From the NCBI RefSeq assembly GCF_030035675.1, contig NC_084499.1:19757953-19821952 (forward strand): a stretch of DNA of 64,000 nucleotides, in the 5' to 3' direction. This stretch comes from Rhineura floridana. Taxonomy: Eukaryota; Chordata; Lepidosauria; Squamata; Rhineuridae. Shown piece after piece: positions 26,843 to 39,900 of the stretch (within the stretch, counting starts at the first letter, position 1; every line of letters starts with the position of its first letter). Position numbers and translations under genes: made by a program. Under the pieces are notes generated by a model. That model searched no databases. It was not told the origin of the DNA and saw only the letters and a program-made list of their open reading frames with translations.

Positions 26843-27091
26843 TAAGTGAGCTTCAAAATCATTTTAGGCACAAAAAAACCCCTCACCCTATTTATGAAGC
26901 AGAAATACACATCAGGCATCCAGACACAGCAGCTCTGTTTACACTCAAGCAGTGTATATATTTTGTTGAATAAGTAAATCAATTGTATCCAGCTTAAGTT
27001 CTGATCAGAGCAGCCCCATTGAAATTAACAAGACACAATGTGCATTAATTTAAATGGGTCTGCTCTGAGTAGGACAAGGATGGAATATCAT

Positions 27092-27300
27092 TCAAAGGAA
27101 GGTGCCTTCTACTGAGTCAGGCTGTTGGTACATCTAGCTCAGTATTGTCTGCCCTGACTGGCAATGACTCTCCAGGTTTTCAGGAAGAGCCTTTGTTAAG
27201 TTACTAGTCCTCATCGTTCTGAATGAAGGGCTGGTTGAAGCTGGAACATAGGAAGCTGTCTTATACTGAGTCAGACCATTGGTCAATCTACTGAACAAGG
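27092..27300 (-). mobile_element. two partial tRNA-headed SINEs
   Basis: AAGGTGCCTTCTACTGAGTC...CCCTGACTGGCAATGACTC (27096-27186) and CATAGGAAGCTGTCTTATAC...GACCATTGGTC (27244-27288): minus-strand tails only. Confidence 0.65.
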
Positions 27301-27469
27301 TGGCCAAAAGCCTGACTCAACCTAAGGCACCTCCCTCTTGTTTAACGCCCCTAAGTTGTGTTTTGGTGCTACACTGAGGGGATAGAGGGAAAGCCCCCAT
27401 TTTGGATCATAATACCCACAATGCACCTCCCTCACTCAAGCGGCCCTTTAGCCCGCCATCCACTCTTTA

Positions 27470-27848
27470 AGGCCTGATTGGCTCGGGCGAGGGAGGAGGC
27501 GGAGAGAGAAAAAAAGATCAATACGACTCAATGATTGGCGAGACTAGGCCAGCCAATCACCGGTTGCCGCCACGCCCCTCGCCTTTCCTGCCATTGGCCC
27601 TCTCGTCTACCTGGGTCCTGCCATGGATTGGACTTGTGGAAGCCTTTCTGATTCGCTCCCAGCTTTCAAGGGAGAGAGGGCGGGTAGGTGGGAATTTGGG
27701 CGTTGTAGTATCCGCAGATTGGCCAACGCCTCACCTGCCTGCCCTCGCTATTGGCTGAGAGAGTTCCCTCGCCCACGCCCATTGGCCGCCCCGCCCCGTG
27801 TGTGCAGTCCGATTGGCTGCGGCGGCCGGGGCCCGGTATCCGGGTAAG
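27470..27848 (+). promoter_or_regulatory. DOLPP1: DOLPP1 promoter with nine CCAAT boxes
   Basis: CpG-rich, TATA-less. ATTGG (inverted CCAAT) occurs at 27477, 27534, 27593, 27627, 27718, 27750, 27781 and 27812, and CCAAT at 27553. The last four are spaced 32, 31 and 31 bp. GC boxes (CCCCGCCCC, 27789-27797) lie among them. NF-Y is the usual binder of such boxes. Confidence 0.8.
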
Positions 27849-27924
27849 ATGGCCGCGGTGGGAGAGTGCTCGCTCCCCGTTCCGTGGAAGTCGGTTTCCC
27901 TCACTCACGTCGAGTACCCAGAAG
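27849..27924 (+). CDS. DOLPP1: DOLPP1 coding exon 1
   Basis: Residues 1-25 plus one base ([25 protein letters not shown]). ATG has A at -3 and G at +4. Donor GTAAAG. Confidence 0.96.
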
Positions 27925-30900
27925 GTAAAGCCACCTCGCTGCAACCTCTCTCCACCGTGGGCGGGCCTTTCCTTCTTCGCGGCCGACTTCTCGGGGAGGT
28001 CCTGAGGGGCTTGGGTGGGAGCTGCCAAATTGGGAGCTATTGGGGAGCAGCGCTGGGAAGCGGGCGACTGCGCAGGCGCACTCGGGCGGCGGTTCTGCTG
28101 CCAGATAGTGAGCCACTCGTGGTTGCACTGCGCACGCGCGGCACCCCTTGCGCTTTGCCTTGCCAGCCCAAAGAGTGCAGAGTTTGAATAATAATAATAG
28201 GATCCTCCTCCTATTATTATTACTATTATTATTATTATTATTATTGGGCCCCTTGCTTGCGGTCACCTATTGGCATCCTCCTCGTGTCCTGTCATTATTT
28301 ATCAATTTATTTTTATTGCAGTTAGTTATCTTTTGACAGGCCTCTTGGTCACCCCAATATCAGAACTGCCTTGTTGGATCACAGATCCAAAATCCACCCA
28401 GTTTCAGATACAGCCTTTTCTTAATATCCTTGAAATTACCCTACTATAGAATCAGACCCTTGGTCTATCTAGCCCAGTGTTGTCCACACTGACTGGCAGC
28501 AGCACTGGAGGAGTTAGGTTGTTGTTGTTTTTTACCCCCCCTTACTTGGGATTGAACCGGGACCTTCTGCATGCAAAGCAGTTGCTCTGCCACAGAGCTA
28601 TGGCCCCTTCCAGCAAGACAGGTTGCTGCCTTATACTGAGACAGGTCTTTGGTCCATCTAGCTCAGTGTTGTCAACAGTGACTGGCAGCAGTACTCCAGG
28701 GTTTCAGACAGGGGTCTTTCTTTCTCAGCCATACCCGGAGATGCCATTGGAGAGTGAACCTGGGAGCTTCTGTATGCGAACCACGGAGCTATAGTCCTTT
28801 CTCCAGAATAAAATAAGATTCCAGCCCTCATGGTTCCAAATAGATGGATGATTTGAATAAGAACCTGATTTACACTGAGTCAGACCGTTGGTCTGTCTGC
28901 TCAGTATTGTCTGTGCTGACTGGCATTGGCTGTGCAGGGTTTCAGTCTTTCCCCAAGCCTTCCTGGAGACACCATTGAGGATTGAACCGGGGACCTTCTA
29001 CATGCAAAGCAGGTGCTCTGCCTCTGAGCTGCGGCCTTTTCCAGGAACATGGGAAGCTGCCATGTGCAGAGTCATACCCCTTAATCCATCTGGCTCCGTA
29101 TATTGCTCTATGGTTTCCAAGACAGATCTTTCTGGTCAGTACAGGTTACTGAGACTGGCGTCTTCTGCATGCAAAGTATGTGCTCTTCTGCTGAGCTTTG
29201 GCCGTCTCCTAGAAAGCCTGCATGGACGGCATGAAGGTGACAGCCCTGCCCCTTTCATGTGCCTCTGCAGCCACTGGCCATTGGAAGTAGCCTTCCTCTG
29301 AACAAGGGCCTTCTAAATGATTGTCAGAATAAACCATGATGTTGCAAAACTGCACTGGATTTGTTGCGTTTTTACTACAGGCCTCGGCCAGGGAGCTTCA
29401 AACTGCATACGTGGCTCTCTTTCATCCCACCCATTTCATCCTCACAACAACCCTGTGCGGTGAGGGTGCCTGTAGGGAACGTCTAAAATGTCCCCATAAA
29501 GCTTCAGTCGAATGTACATTTGATTGGGAGTTTCCTGCTGACTTCAGGAGACTGGTTTCTGAGTTCCACTTCTTTGTTAAAAAACAGTAGTATTAAGGCC
29601 TAAAATGTATGTGATGTAGGAGATCTGTGATTGAATCGCCTGACTAACGTTTATTTTTAAACCTTTCAAGCTGCTGCGAGGTACTCTTAATTTTGATCAG
29701 AGCAGCATTGATGAAGAAGAGGAGCTTACACCTCTTCTCCAGCACTTTTTAAAATCAAGCCCCCCAACCTGCCCTTCACTCTGATGAGCAAAAAATACAT
29801 GTAACTCTATTCCCCCTCCTCTGGGTGTGTGTGTGAATAAGGTGTTTTGGAAGTGCTGGGGAAAGGGTAAAATTCAGCTGCTTTAGGGACATAGGAAACT
29901 GCCTTATACCAAGTCAGACCATTGGCCCAGACAGCTCAGTATTGTCCATATTGATAGGCAGTGGCTTTTCAGGGGTTCAGGCCAGGGTTCTCTCCCAGCC
30001 TTACCTGGAAATGCCAGGGATTGAACTTGGGACCTTCAGCACGCCAAACAGATGCTCTGCCACTGAGGTATGGCCCCTTCCCCAACATTTTGTTGCTTTC
30101 ACGTAAGCAACAAAACGTCAGGAGAGCCAGTTGCAGATCTCCTGCACCCGCACATTAATAAGCAATAAACAAGGACAGAAATCCCTGCCCCAAGCAGCTT
30201 ACAGTCTGCGCTTCCAAAGTAGGAGAGAGAAAAAAGAAGCACCATACGACGGATGGGAGCAAATGGAGTTGCAAGTGCTTAGAAGTTGTGTGTGCGAGCG
30301 TGTTGCAGCTGAGGGACGGAGGTTTTCTGGGAGGCCGTTCCGGGCATGGTGGTGGGATAGGTGGGTTGTTTCTGGAGGCCATGGAGTGGCTGAGCATGGT
30401 GGAGATAGGATCAGGTTGCTCCTTTGTAACTGGATCTCCCAAGCTTGCTAGCTTGTGCCTTTTTATTTATTTATTTGAAATCTGAATATTTCATTAACTT
30501 GAGGCTTTAAATTCTGGCAGGGCCTCAGCACTGCCATTTGCTTCTAAGTGCCTGAGCTCAACCTTAAAATACCAGCAAGTGCCCCTGAGAAGGCGCGGAG
30601 TGCATTTCCCAGAGCAAACTACCGAAAGAGGCCTCTCGCATCCAGGCTTTTGTATTGGGGTGGTATTTCCAGGCAGAACTGTATGCAGCTTGGTTCTTCC
30701 CCCCCCCCCTTTCTTTTCTAGATGCTAAGCACTGTGGGAGTCAGACACATTGTGGCAATGAAGAGAAGGAAAAAACCACACATGTATTATTGATTTCTCT
30801 CTGATATTTAGCTCCCCTGCTTTGTGTTTCCTGCATCTTGGAGAGTTGTACTCTCAGTGTACAATTCAGGACCTGCCTATCCGGGGTGTAAAGGAATTGT

Positions 30901-33900
30901 AATGATCTGATACTATACACAGTTTTACTTAACAGTCTCCCTCTTTCTTGGTTTTCGAAATCATTTTGGGGGAGGAAACATGTAAACACCTTGTCTTAAA
31001 ACATTTTATTCATCATTCACTAAAAGAAAACATTTCGTAATCCATCCCCCCCCCCCGTTATTCCATTTTTGGGGGAGGTGGGTGGAAGGCTTCGGAAAAA
31101 AAGGCTGGGTCTTCACATCTCTAGCAAGCGGAGACATTGGGAGTGTTTTATTTGGGCCAGATTTGGCCTGCAGGCCACCTGTTGTATCGTGGAGCTGTAG
31201 TGTGAATTTTGTGCTGTTCTCTGACTGGCTAAATTAATGGGTCCCCGCTGTGGAGACATCTGCAACGGCTTCCTTCAACGGAAGCGTGGTATTTGTGTGT
31301 GTGTGTGTGTTTTCACTGAGATTCTGTTCTGTTTACGCGGCTGCACAGGCAAGTGGAAATCCTCCTGGTCCCACGCATGTGTCACCCAGTTCTGGTGCTG
31401 AAAGCATTTTTAAAGGGCCCTGTAAGGTCCTCTGCCTGTGGTACATTCTAAAGCAGGGGTTCCCAAACTCCCCGAGGACCACTTGAAGATTGCTGAGGAT
31501 CTTGGCGGAGCTTAAATATTTTTCTGCCTGCTGTGGCCATTGTAACTCCATAGAATTAAAATTGCAATACAATAGGAAGCAGCCTTATACTGAGTCAGAC
31601 CATGGGTCATTCTAGCTCAGTTTTGTCTGCACTGACTGGCAGCAGCTCTCCAGGGCTTCGGGCTGAAGGAATCTTTCCCAGTCCTACCTGGAGATGCCAC
31701 TGGGGACTGGCCTCAGTCCTTTTGCATGCAAAGCAGGTGCACTGTCACTGAGCTGTGGTCTTTCACCTAAAAATAAGATTCTAGTCCTCATTGCTGTAAA
31801 TAAATAGAAACAAAGGAAGCTGCTTTGTTCTTGGTCCATCTAGCTCTGTACTGTCTACGCTGACTGGCAGCAACTGTCCACAGCTTCAGGCAAGGAATCT
31901 TTCCCAGCCCTACCTGGAGATGCCATTGGGGATTGGACCCAGGACCTTCTGCATGCAAAGCAGGTGCTCTGCTACTGCTTCATGGCCCTTTGCCAATAAA
32001 GTGCAATATATGAAATAGGAGAAGCAATAAAATCCAATTAACAATCGGTATGAATATTCAGTGCAATAGATGTGCCACACATCCACAGACACCATGCAGA
32101 CCACCTGGACGAAGCTCACGGACCTCTTGTTGTCCACAGACCACAGTTTGGGAACCTCCTGCTCCAGAGAGCACCTACAGTTGATAGGCATAATTTGTGA
32201 AAAACAGTAAGAGGCAGGCACTAATTTTTTTTGACTCTTATTGTATGGGCAGAAGGGAACCTAGGAAGCTGCCTTATGTCAAATAGCCATCCAGTTCGCT
32301 ATTGTCTGCACTGACTGGCAGTAGCTCTCCCGGGTTTCAGGCAGGAGTCTCAGCCCTATTATTTATTAATCATAATAAATAAATAATAGCCGGAGGTGCT
32401 GGGGATTGAGCCTGGGATCTTTGGCATGCAAAGCGTGCACTTGGCCACTGAGCTGTGGCCGTTCCCCACAAAGGATTCTAGTCCTCATGTTACCGATTTA
32501 AGCAGGAACATAGAAAGCTGCCTTATACGAAGTCAGAGCATTGGTCCATCTAGCTCAGTAGTGTCTATGCTGACTGGCAGCGGCTCTCTAGGGTTTCATG
32601 GAGGGGCCTTTCTTGGCCTTAGTTGGAGATGCTGTTGGAGATCGAGCCTGGGTCCTTCTGCATGCAGAGCAGATGCTCTGCCGCTGAGCTGCGGCCTTTC
32701 TCTGTGTAACACTTTCGAAAACATTTTTGCTTTCTTAACGGGCAGAATCTTAACACAAATCAGCGAAGGAAGCATAACATCCGATCATAACAGGCCACTT
32801 GTCAGCATCGAAAGGAAATCCCCCCATGGAATAAAGGGTTTTAAGAAATCAAACAACTTCGTTTGGGTCCACAATGCATTTGATTACAAGCGTAGGGATC
32901 ACCCACCTGTTTGCTCCTGGGGAGGAGACTTGGGCTGCCCTTTCCTTGCAAATGGGAGAGACAGTATGGTGTAGTGGTTACAGTGTTGGACTGCGACCTG
33001 GGAGACTAGGGTTTGAATCCCCACACAGCTGTGAAGCTCCCTGGGTGACCTTGGGCCAGTCACTGCCTCTCAGCCTCAGAGGAAGGCAATGGTAAACCCC
33101 CTCTGAATACCGCTTACCATGAAAACCCTAGTCATAGGGGCGCTATGAGTCAGAATTGACCTGAAGGCAGTCCATTTCCATTTTCCTTGTAAATGAGCAA
33201 AGGCTGAGGTTAAGAGAGCGGTCAGAGAGAACCTGATGCAGTAGAATATTTGAAGCTAAGCAGGCCTGGTCATCCCTTTGGAGGGGAGACCTCTGTGAGC
33301 TCCATTTGAACCCACTGAGTAGAAGCTGAGTAATTTACAGATTGCTGATGCGGGGTGGAAAATTTTCAGGAAAATTCCCCAGTGCTTAATCTTTCTCTGC
33401 TCCCTCGGGAAATCTTCTGCTTTCTCATTTAGTAACAATGAAAGGATTAGGCAGTGTTGGCAGTTTCAGAGTTTTCAGCTTTGTTTCCTAAAAGCAGTTA
33501 AAATAAAACCTGCTAAATTAGGCTATTATCCAAAGCAGGGACAGGAACCTGTGACCCTCTGGATGTTGTTGGACTCCAACTCCCATCATCTTCGCCATCC
33601 TGGCTGGGGCTGAGACAGGCAGGAGAGACAAAAGACAGAAAAAGAAAAAGCAAGCTTCTTCACGCAGCACATCCTGGGATTTGCTCCCACCAGGGGCAAA
33701 TGGGATGGCTTTTTAAAAGGGTTACCCAAAGGTGTGGAGGATAAGGCTGTCAAAGGCTACTCTCCATGATGGCTGTGCTTCTCCACAGTCGCAGAGAGCG
33801 TGCTTCTGAATGCAAGTTGCTGGAAACCACACGAGGCGAAAGTGCCCTTGCGCTCAGGTGTTGCTTGCAGGCTTCCTGTTGGGGCATCTGGTTGGCCACT

Positions 33901-36900
33901 CCATGAACAGGATGCTGGACTAGATGGGCCACTGGCCGGGCCCAGCAGCCGGGCTCTTACATTCTTATGAGGCAAGTTTCCAACCAGAAGCCTCACCTTC
34001 CACTGAGAATGGAAACCTTTGTACTGATGACCCTGAAGTTGCTGTTGTCTTTTGTTTTTTTAAGTGACTGATACCCTGCACCAAGTTATCGTGCAACCAA
34101 AGATTCTGCCACAAGCTGACAAAAAACAGGAAATGGTGGTGGCTGGGTGGCTGCGTAAGAAGGATGTGGCTTGGGCTCCATTCTTCCATGAGCTACATTT
34201 TCATATTTAGACTATGTTGCTGTGGTAAACCTCAACTTTTCCTCTGGTGTCGGGAGGATGCCTTGTGTACGCCCTCCAGTCTGCTTTTATTTGAGGCTGC
34301 CTCATTCATAAAGTAAACCGGAAGGGCCGTAGCTCTGTGGGTAGAGGTTCTGCTTTGTGTGCAGAAGGTCTCAAGCCCCAGTGGCATCTCCAGGTAGGGC
34401 TGGGAGAGAGAGCTGCCCCTCTGCCGCGCCTGTCTTCCCCAGAGCGTGCCTGGATGCAGGCAGGTGGGAGGTAACAGCTGAAGCGCAGGAGGGAGATCTC
34501 TGCCAAAACCCTGCTGTCCATTCTGGGGAGGAGAGGGTGAAAGACCCCCTTCACCGGCAAAGCACAAGAAACATGTGAGCGGGCATGGCCAGGTGTACTG
34601 GCCCGCTCCCCCTTCGAGACATAGTGCCTCTTAAGTAGCAAAGTCTTCCCCCCCCCTTTTTTTATTTTAGACAGTTAAGCAAGCGGCCTTTGTGCCTCTT
34701 GCGGCTGCGAGTTCCGTAAGACGTGGAAGCCAAAGAAGTTTTCACAGCAGGCTGGGCTACCTTTGAGGCACATCTCTCTGTTTGTTTGTCTCCCACCCCA
34801 GGCGACTTCACCGGCTACCTCCTTGCCTACATGAGCCTCGGCCCCATTTTCCTCATATTTGGCTTTGTCACGCTCATCGTTTTCAAGAGGGAGCTTCACA
34901 CGGTGAGTTCTCCTCCTACCTCCTTCTGCGCCCCATCTGCCTCCAAATCCAGAGCTGGCCTTCTGCGTGCCACATCTCCTGCTGTAGGGCTTGGTAGCGT
35001 CTCCTTTCCCCTCTCCTGGAGTCGTCCCTCTCGTTAGCCCCCCTTATCATTGGTATTCACAGCATCCTGAAAAAAAGCAACTAGTAAATAATAATTAACA
35101 GGAATGATCAATAGCTAGAATTAATAGACGGACAAAAGGAAGTACTTCTTCAGCCAGTGCTTGGGGAAGCTGTGGAATTTGCTCCCACAGGAGGCAGCGA
35201 TGGCTCTCAAACCGCGTTGGACAAATTCAGTGGCTACTCGCCGCAGTGGCTATGCTATGCCGCCACTATTGGAGACAGTATACTCTGAATACCAGTTGCT
35301 AGGAATCTCAGTTGATGAGAACTCAAAGCAACTAAAAAAAAAGAGAGATTAAAAACCAGGTGTAAAAAGAAACAGCTTAAGGGTGCTCATCAGTAATACT
35401 TCTAAATACTTCTTTTGCAGATCTCTTTCTTGGGAGGGCTGTTGCTCAACGAAGGTGTGAATTGGTTAATAAAGAATATTATCCAGGAGCCGCGGCCTTG
35501 TGCAGGTAGAGTGTTGCTGGCAGCAAAAGGCACAGCTGACTAAGGGCCTGGACCGTGCAAATGATGGTAGCCATTCTTGTCCGTGGCCTGTGCAGTGTGG
35601 CGGCCCTGAATACCCATTGCTGGGAATCACAAGTGGGGAGAGTTGCTGTTGCTCTCAGGTCCTGTTTCTGGGCTTCCCGTTGGGGCGCCTGGTTGGCCTC
35701 TGTGAGAATAGGAAGCTGGACTAGATGGGCCCCCCTTGGCCTGATCCAGCTGCTGAAGGGCTCTTCATATATGGTTATGCCACAGGAACTGGAGACTGGG
35801 GCGAGGAGGCAAGAGGGATTCTGGAGCTCATGGGACCATTGCTGCATCTGTTTCAGCTGACTAACTGTTGTGCTTCTTCCTTCTCCTCCTCCTTCCTCAG
35901 AAATCCATTCGTCGGTTAATACACATTACGGCATGCCTTCCAGCCACTCCCAGTTCATGTGGTTCTTCTCCATCTACTCTTTCCTTTTCCTCTATTTAAG
36001 GTAAATCCCTCTTTCTTTGATATCGGCAGATGGGGCATTGCACGCATCTTACCTTCTTCCCCCACCCCATATTAATAATCAGGATCAGATCTCTTCTGTA
36101 TATCCATCTTAAAAAAAAAACCAACGGAATTTGATACCTTAGTGTCAGAGTCTTTACTGGTTTTTAAGAGATATGTATAAGCCAAGTTTCTAGTCCTTGC
36201 AGAGGAGAGCAAATTTTGAAAACACATGGGGAAGATGTCCTTGATGATCTGTCCGATGAGTGCCTTTGCCACATTCACACGTTGAGATTTTAGATAGTTG
36301 CCTTAAGATTCCATTTTACTATTTTAGGTTTAAAATGAAATATATTTATGTGGGGCAGGGCCGTAGCTTAGTGGTGGGGTGTCTGTGTTGCATGCAGAAG
36401 GTCCCAAGTTCAGTCCCCGATGACATCTTCAAGTAGGGCTGGGAAAAAGACCCTTATCTGAAAACTTGGAAAGATGCTGCCAGTCAGGGTAGGCAATACT
36501 GAGCTAGATAGACCCAGTATCAAGGCGGCTTTCTACATTCCTACGAAGAAACCCAAAAACTAGGCAATTTTTCTGTGTCACATACAATCCCGCGTCAGAA
36601 TCCCAAATTGTTGGAATGAATTCGGAATGAATTCAGCTGGGCTGAGACAAAAGGAGTGGCTGTCTTTTATGTGATTGCAAGGTCTGAAGTCTCTCAGTAT
36701 GGGCTTGAGTTTGCTGCATTGTGATTTTGATGTATTTATTATTTGTTTATTAAAGTTGAATCCCCGCCCTTCCTCCCAATGGAGCCCAGGGCAGCAAATG
36801 TCATCGTGTTCAAACGATACTGTATAAAATGATAAATTTTAATAAAAATGTCTTCCTTGTTTAGTGAGAGGTCATTCCATTTCAATCTCTTTGTCTCCCA

Positions 36901-39900
36901 GAATGCACCAAACAAACAACGCCAGGTTTCTGGACCTGCTGTGGAGACATGTCCTCTCCCTCTGCCTCTTAACTGTGGCCTTTCTAGTCTCTTACAGTAG
37001 GTATGTCGCTTCTGCTTTGAGGAACGCTTCTTATTTCTGACCTCTTAATGGTAGCGTTCTCCCTCCCCTGCCACAGGCAATATGTCTCTGAATGCCGGAT
37101 GCTGGGAATCGCAGGCGGGGAGAGTTGCCGTTGTGCTCCTAGACCCTGCTTGGCAGGCTTTCCATAATGAGCACCTGTTTGGCCACTGTGAGAACAGGTG
37201 GCTGGACTAGATGGGCCGCTCTTCCGACCCAGTAGGACCTTCTAATGTCCTGCATTGCTAAGATTTCTCGGCAAGGCCCCCTTGCGTGCTCAAGCTATCC
37301 TTTATTTCTGAGTATTCTAACCAGGGCTGTGGAGTTGGAGTCGGAAGCAATTTTGGGTGGAGTCGGAGTCGGTAGAAATGTACCGACACCAACTTCAAAA
37401 TAAAATTAATATTTTAATATTAATACTATTTTATTAATAAATTAATATGCATTTGCCATTTGTGAAGGAGTCTGAGTCAGACAGTAGAAAAATAGAGGAG
37501 TCGGAGTCGACGGTTTGACGTGCCGACTCCACAGCCCTGATTCTAACACAGCTTGCCCTGGGCCCTGGGCATGACACGGCGTCCACAGGGCAAGGGAAGC
37601 TGCAAGCAAGCAGCATGCTCCAGCAGGTGGTGCTTTCCAGCGGCATCTGGTTTAGCGCTGTGGGATCAGGATGCTGGACTAGGTGGGCCACTGCCCTGAT
37701 CCAGTAGCCAGGCTCTTCTTACTACTGCTCCCTGCAGAGCGAGTGTAGCCTATTGGCTAAGGTTGCAACCCTGTGCCCACTTACCTGGGAGTAAGCCCCA
37801 CTGGACTCAGTGGAGTGTACTTCTGTGTAGAATTGTGCCATAAGAGGCTCGAGCTACAAATCGTGAAGTCCCTGGTTTGCATTTCACCTCTGCTGTGAGC
37901 TCCTTTAGAGAAGCCATTCTCAACACACATACACCTGGCAGTGTGGTAGTTAATAATAGCATCCCACCTTACAGGGTTGTAGTAACCAAGACATAATGAA
38001 CGTAAATTGCTTGGAACATCCTAAAACGGTGTGGATTTCTCTGTTGTTCAGCAGAGCCCTTAAGGTGGGTTAAAAATCCTAATTTCACCTAAATGCTTAA
38101 AAAAGGGGGGGGGAGTTGTTTTGTGCCTGTTTTGGCAGAGACACTCAAAGCTGCTGGTCAGAGGGCAGAATTCCCTGTCAACAAGAGACACAGGGCTGTC
38201 CTTAAAAACAGACACTCGCTGTTGCTTCCCTCTTTCACTGTACTACCTTGTGGACCTTGCCCCAACAAGTTTACGCTCTAGGTATCTCCTGCTGCCCTTC
38301 CCTGGCTACTGTTGGAAGGGCGCAGGGAAATGCTCAGCACAGCGACATCAGGGAAAACTATACTAGACGCTGTGAAGGTGGAGAGGGAGCTCAGGGTCAG
38401 GCTCCCACCTTTGGCACCCCTTCCAAAGTTGTAGTTCCACCCTCAGCGAAGGGATTAATGTCCAGGCTCTCTTCACCACTTCCTGTTTCGTGGTAACCAT
38501 CGTTTGTCACCTGGCTCAAAGTGGAAGCCATGGTTTGAACTGTGGGTTTCCAGTTCTGGTTTGGAGGCAAGCTGTGATTTGTGCTAACCTGACCCGGGCA
38601 TCATGTCAAGCTGTGGTCATTAACTGAGAACCAGGATGGGGAGTCGAAGGCATGGCTCTGATAGCTCAGCCATGGATTGGCCGTCCTTGGGCAAAGCAGG
38701 CTCATCTCTTGAGAGCTTTCTTCTTTTGGTAAGGGATGGGGACCGCGATATAGCCACCTCTCTTCATCTTGATCACTTTCCTTCTGCTCCAACGCCCCAG
38801 GGTCTATCTGATGTACCACACCTGGAGCCAAGTCTTATATGGAGGGGTTGTGGGGAGCATCATGGCCGTCGTTTGGTTTGTCTTCACGCAGGAGATCTTA
38901 ACACCGTTGTTCCCAAGGATAGCTGCATGGTAAGTCCTCTGCCCCCCCCGACAATCTTTTTTGGTTAATAAGTGGCAAAGCTTTTCTTGAGCTGCAGTTG
39001 GGAACAGCTGCTTATTTGAATGCTCCCCTCTGTGTTGGGGTGGGATCCCTGCATGTAAAAAATTAGCACGTCAGGGAGAATGTGGGGCCCAGTGAAAGTC
39101 AAGTGCAGAGTTAATTGCAGTGCATAATGCCTAGCATCAAAATAAGAGGTTAATTTTAGGGCCCTGTCTGCGTGGGTCATGTTTTTGAGCCTAGTAGCTC
39201 AGTTCTAACGCCATGCCAAACCAGTTAAATAAGCTTAAACCACGGTTTGGTCTGTGGTGTCTGCCAACCGTTGTTTGTCAAATTTGACCAGCCAACAAGC
39301 AAACCAGTCCTGGAAACCATGGTGTGAGATGGAGTTGCCAACCATGGTTTACTCTGTGTTGTTTGGTGCAGTGCCTGAACTGATAAGCCATAGTTACCTC
39401 CATCACTCCACCTTCGGAGGCTCCTGCAGCACGGGCACAGGAGTGAGCCTATGGGGCTGAGTGCAGACCAGATGGAAAGCACCAAAGGCTGGAGTAGGTG
39501 GGAAGGATATTAAAAGGGGCAGATGCTAAAAAAAGGTCCCTTAAGTCAGTTTATATGTATGCTTTTAGTGTAACATTCATGGAAGTTTTTAGCTATATTT
39601 TTATAATTGTTATATTCTTTTTTGTTTTGTATATAATTAATTTTGTTCTCATGTTATGTATATTGTTTAGAGATTTATTGTTTAGATATGTTTACTTAAA
39701 ATGTGAACTATTGTTTTTCTTATTATGTAGAATTTATATTGATTTTTTATGTTGTAAACTGCCCAGAGAGCTTCGGCTATGGGGCGGTATACAAATGTAA
39801 TAAATAAATAAATAAATAAATAAAGCAAAAGCAGGCAGGCTTTTGTCTGCAATGTAAGGTAGTTGAGACCGTGGTTTGGGTTCCAAAACTATGGCTGGCA

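Larger units (their letters stand above)
31454..32161. mobile_element. hAT-like element split by two SINEs
   Basis: Ends CAGGGGTTCCCAAACT and AGTTTGGGAACCTCCTG are inverted repeats. Flanks TTCTAAAG (31446-31453) and CTCCAGAG (32162-32169) agree at 5 of 8 positions, all changes being transitions, as for an old 8-bp duplication. Minus-strand SINEs at 31573-31766 and 31808-31993 sit inside it. Relatives: 1950-2340 and 43655-43876. Confidence 0.7.

Noticed and set aside
27531-27847. Alternative upstream frame before DOLPP1
   Set aside because: Open by base composition in a CpG island; the conserved protein starts at 27849 with its family N-terminus.
32396-32974. 192-codon plus-strand open frame
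   Set aside because: Most of it is tRNA-headed SINE read in antisense (words such as [13 protein letters not shown] recur in every minus-strand SINE).
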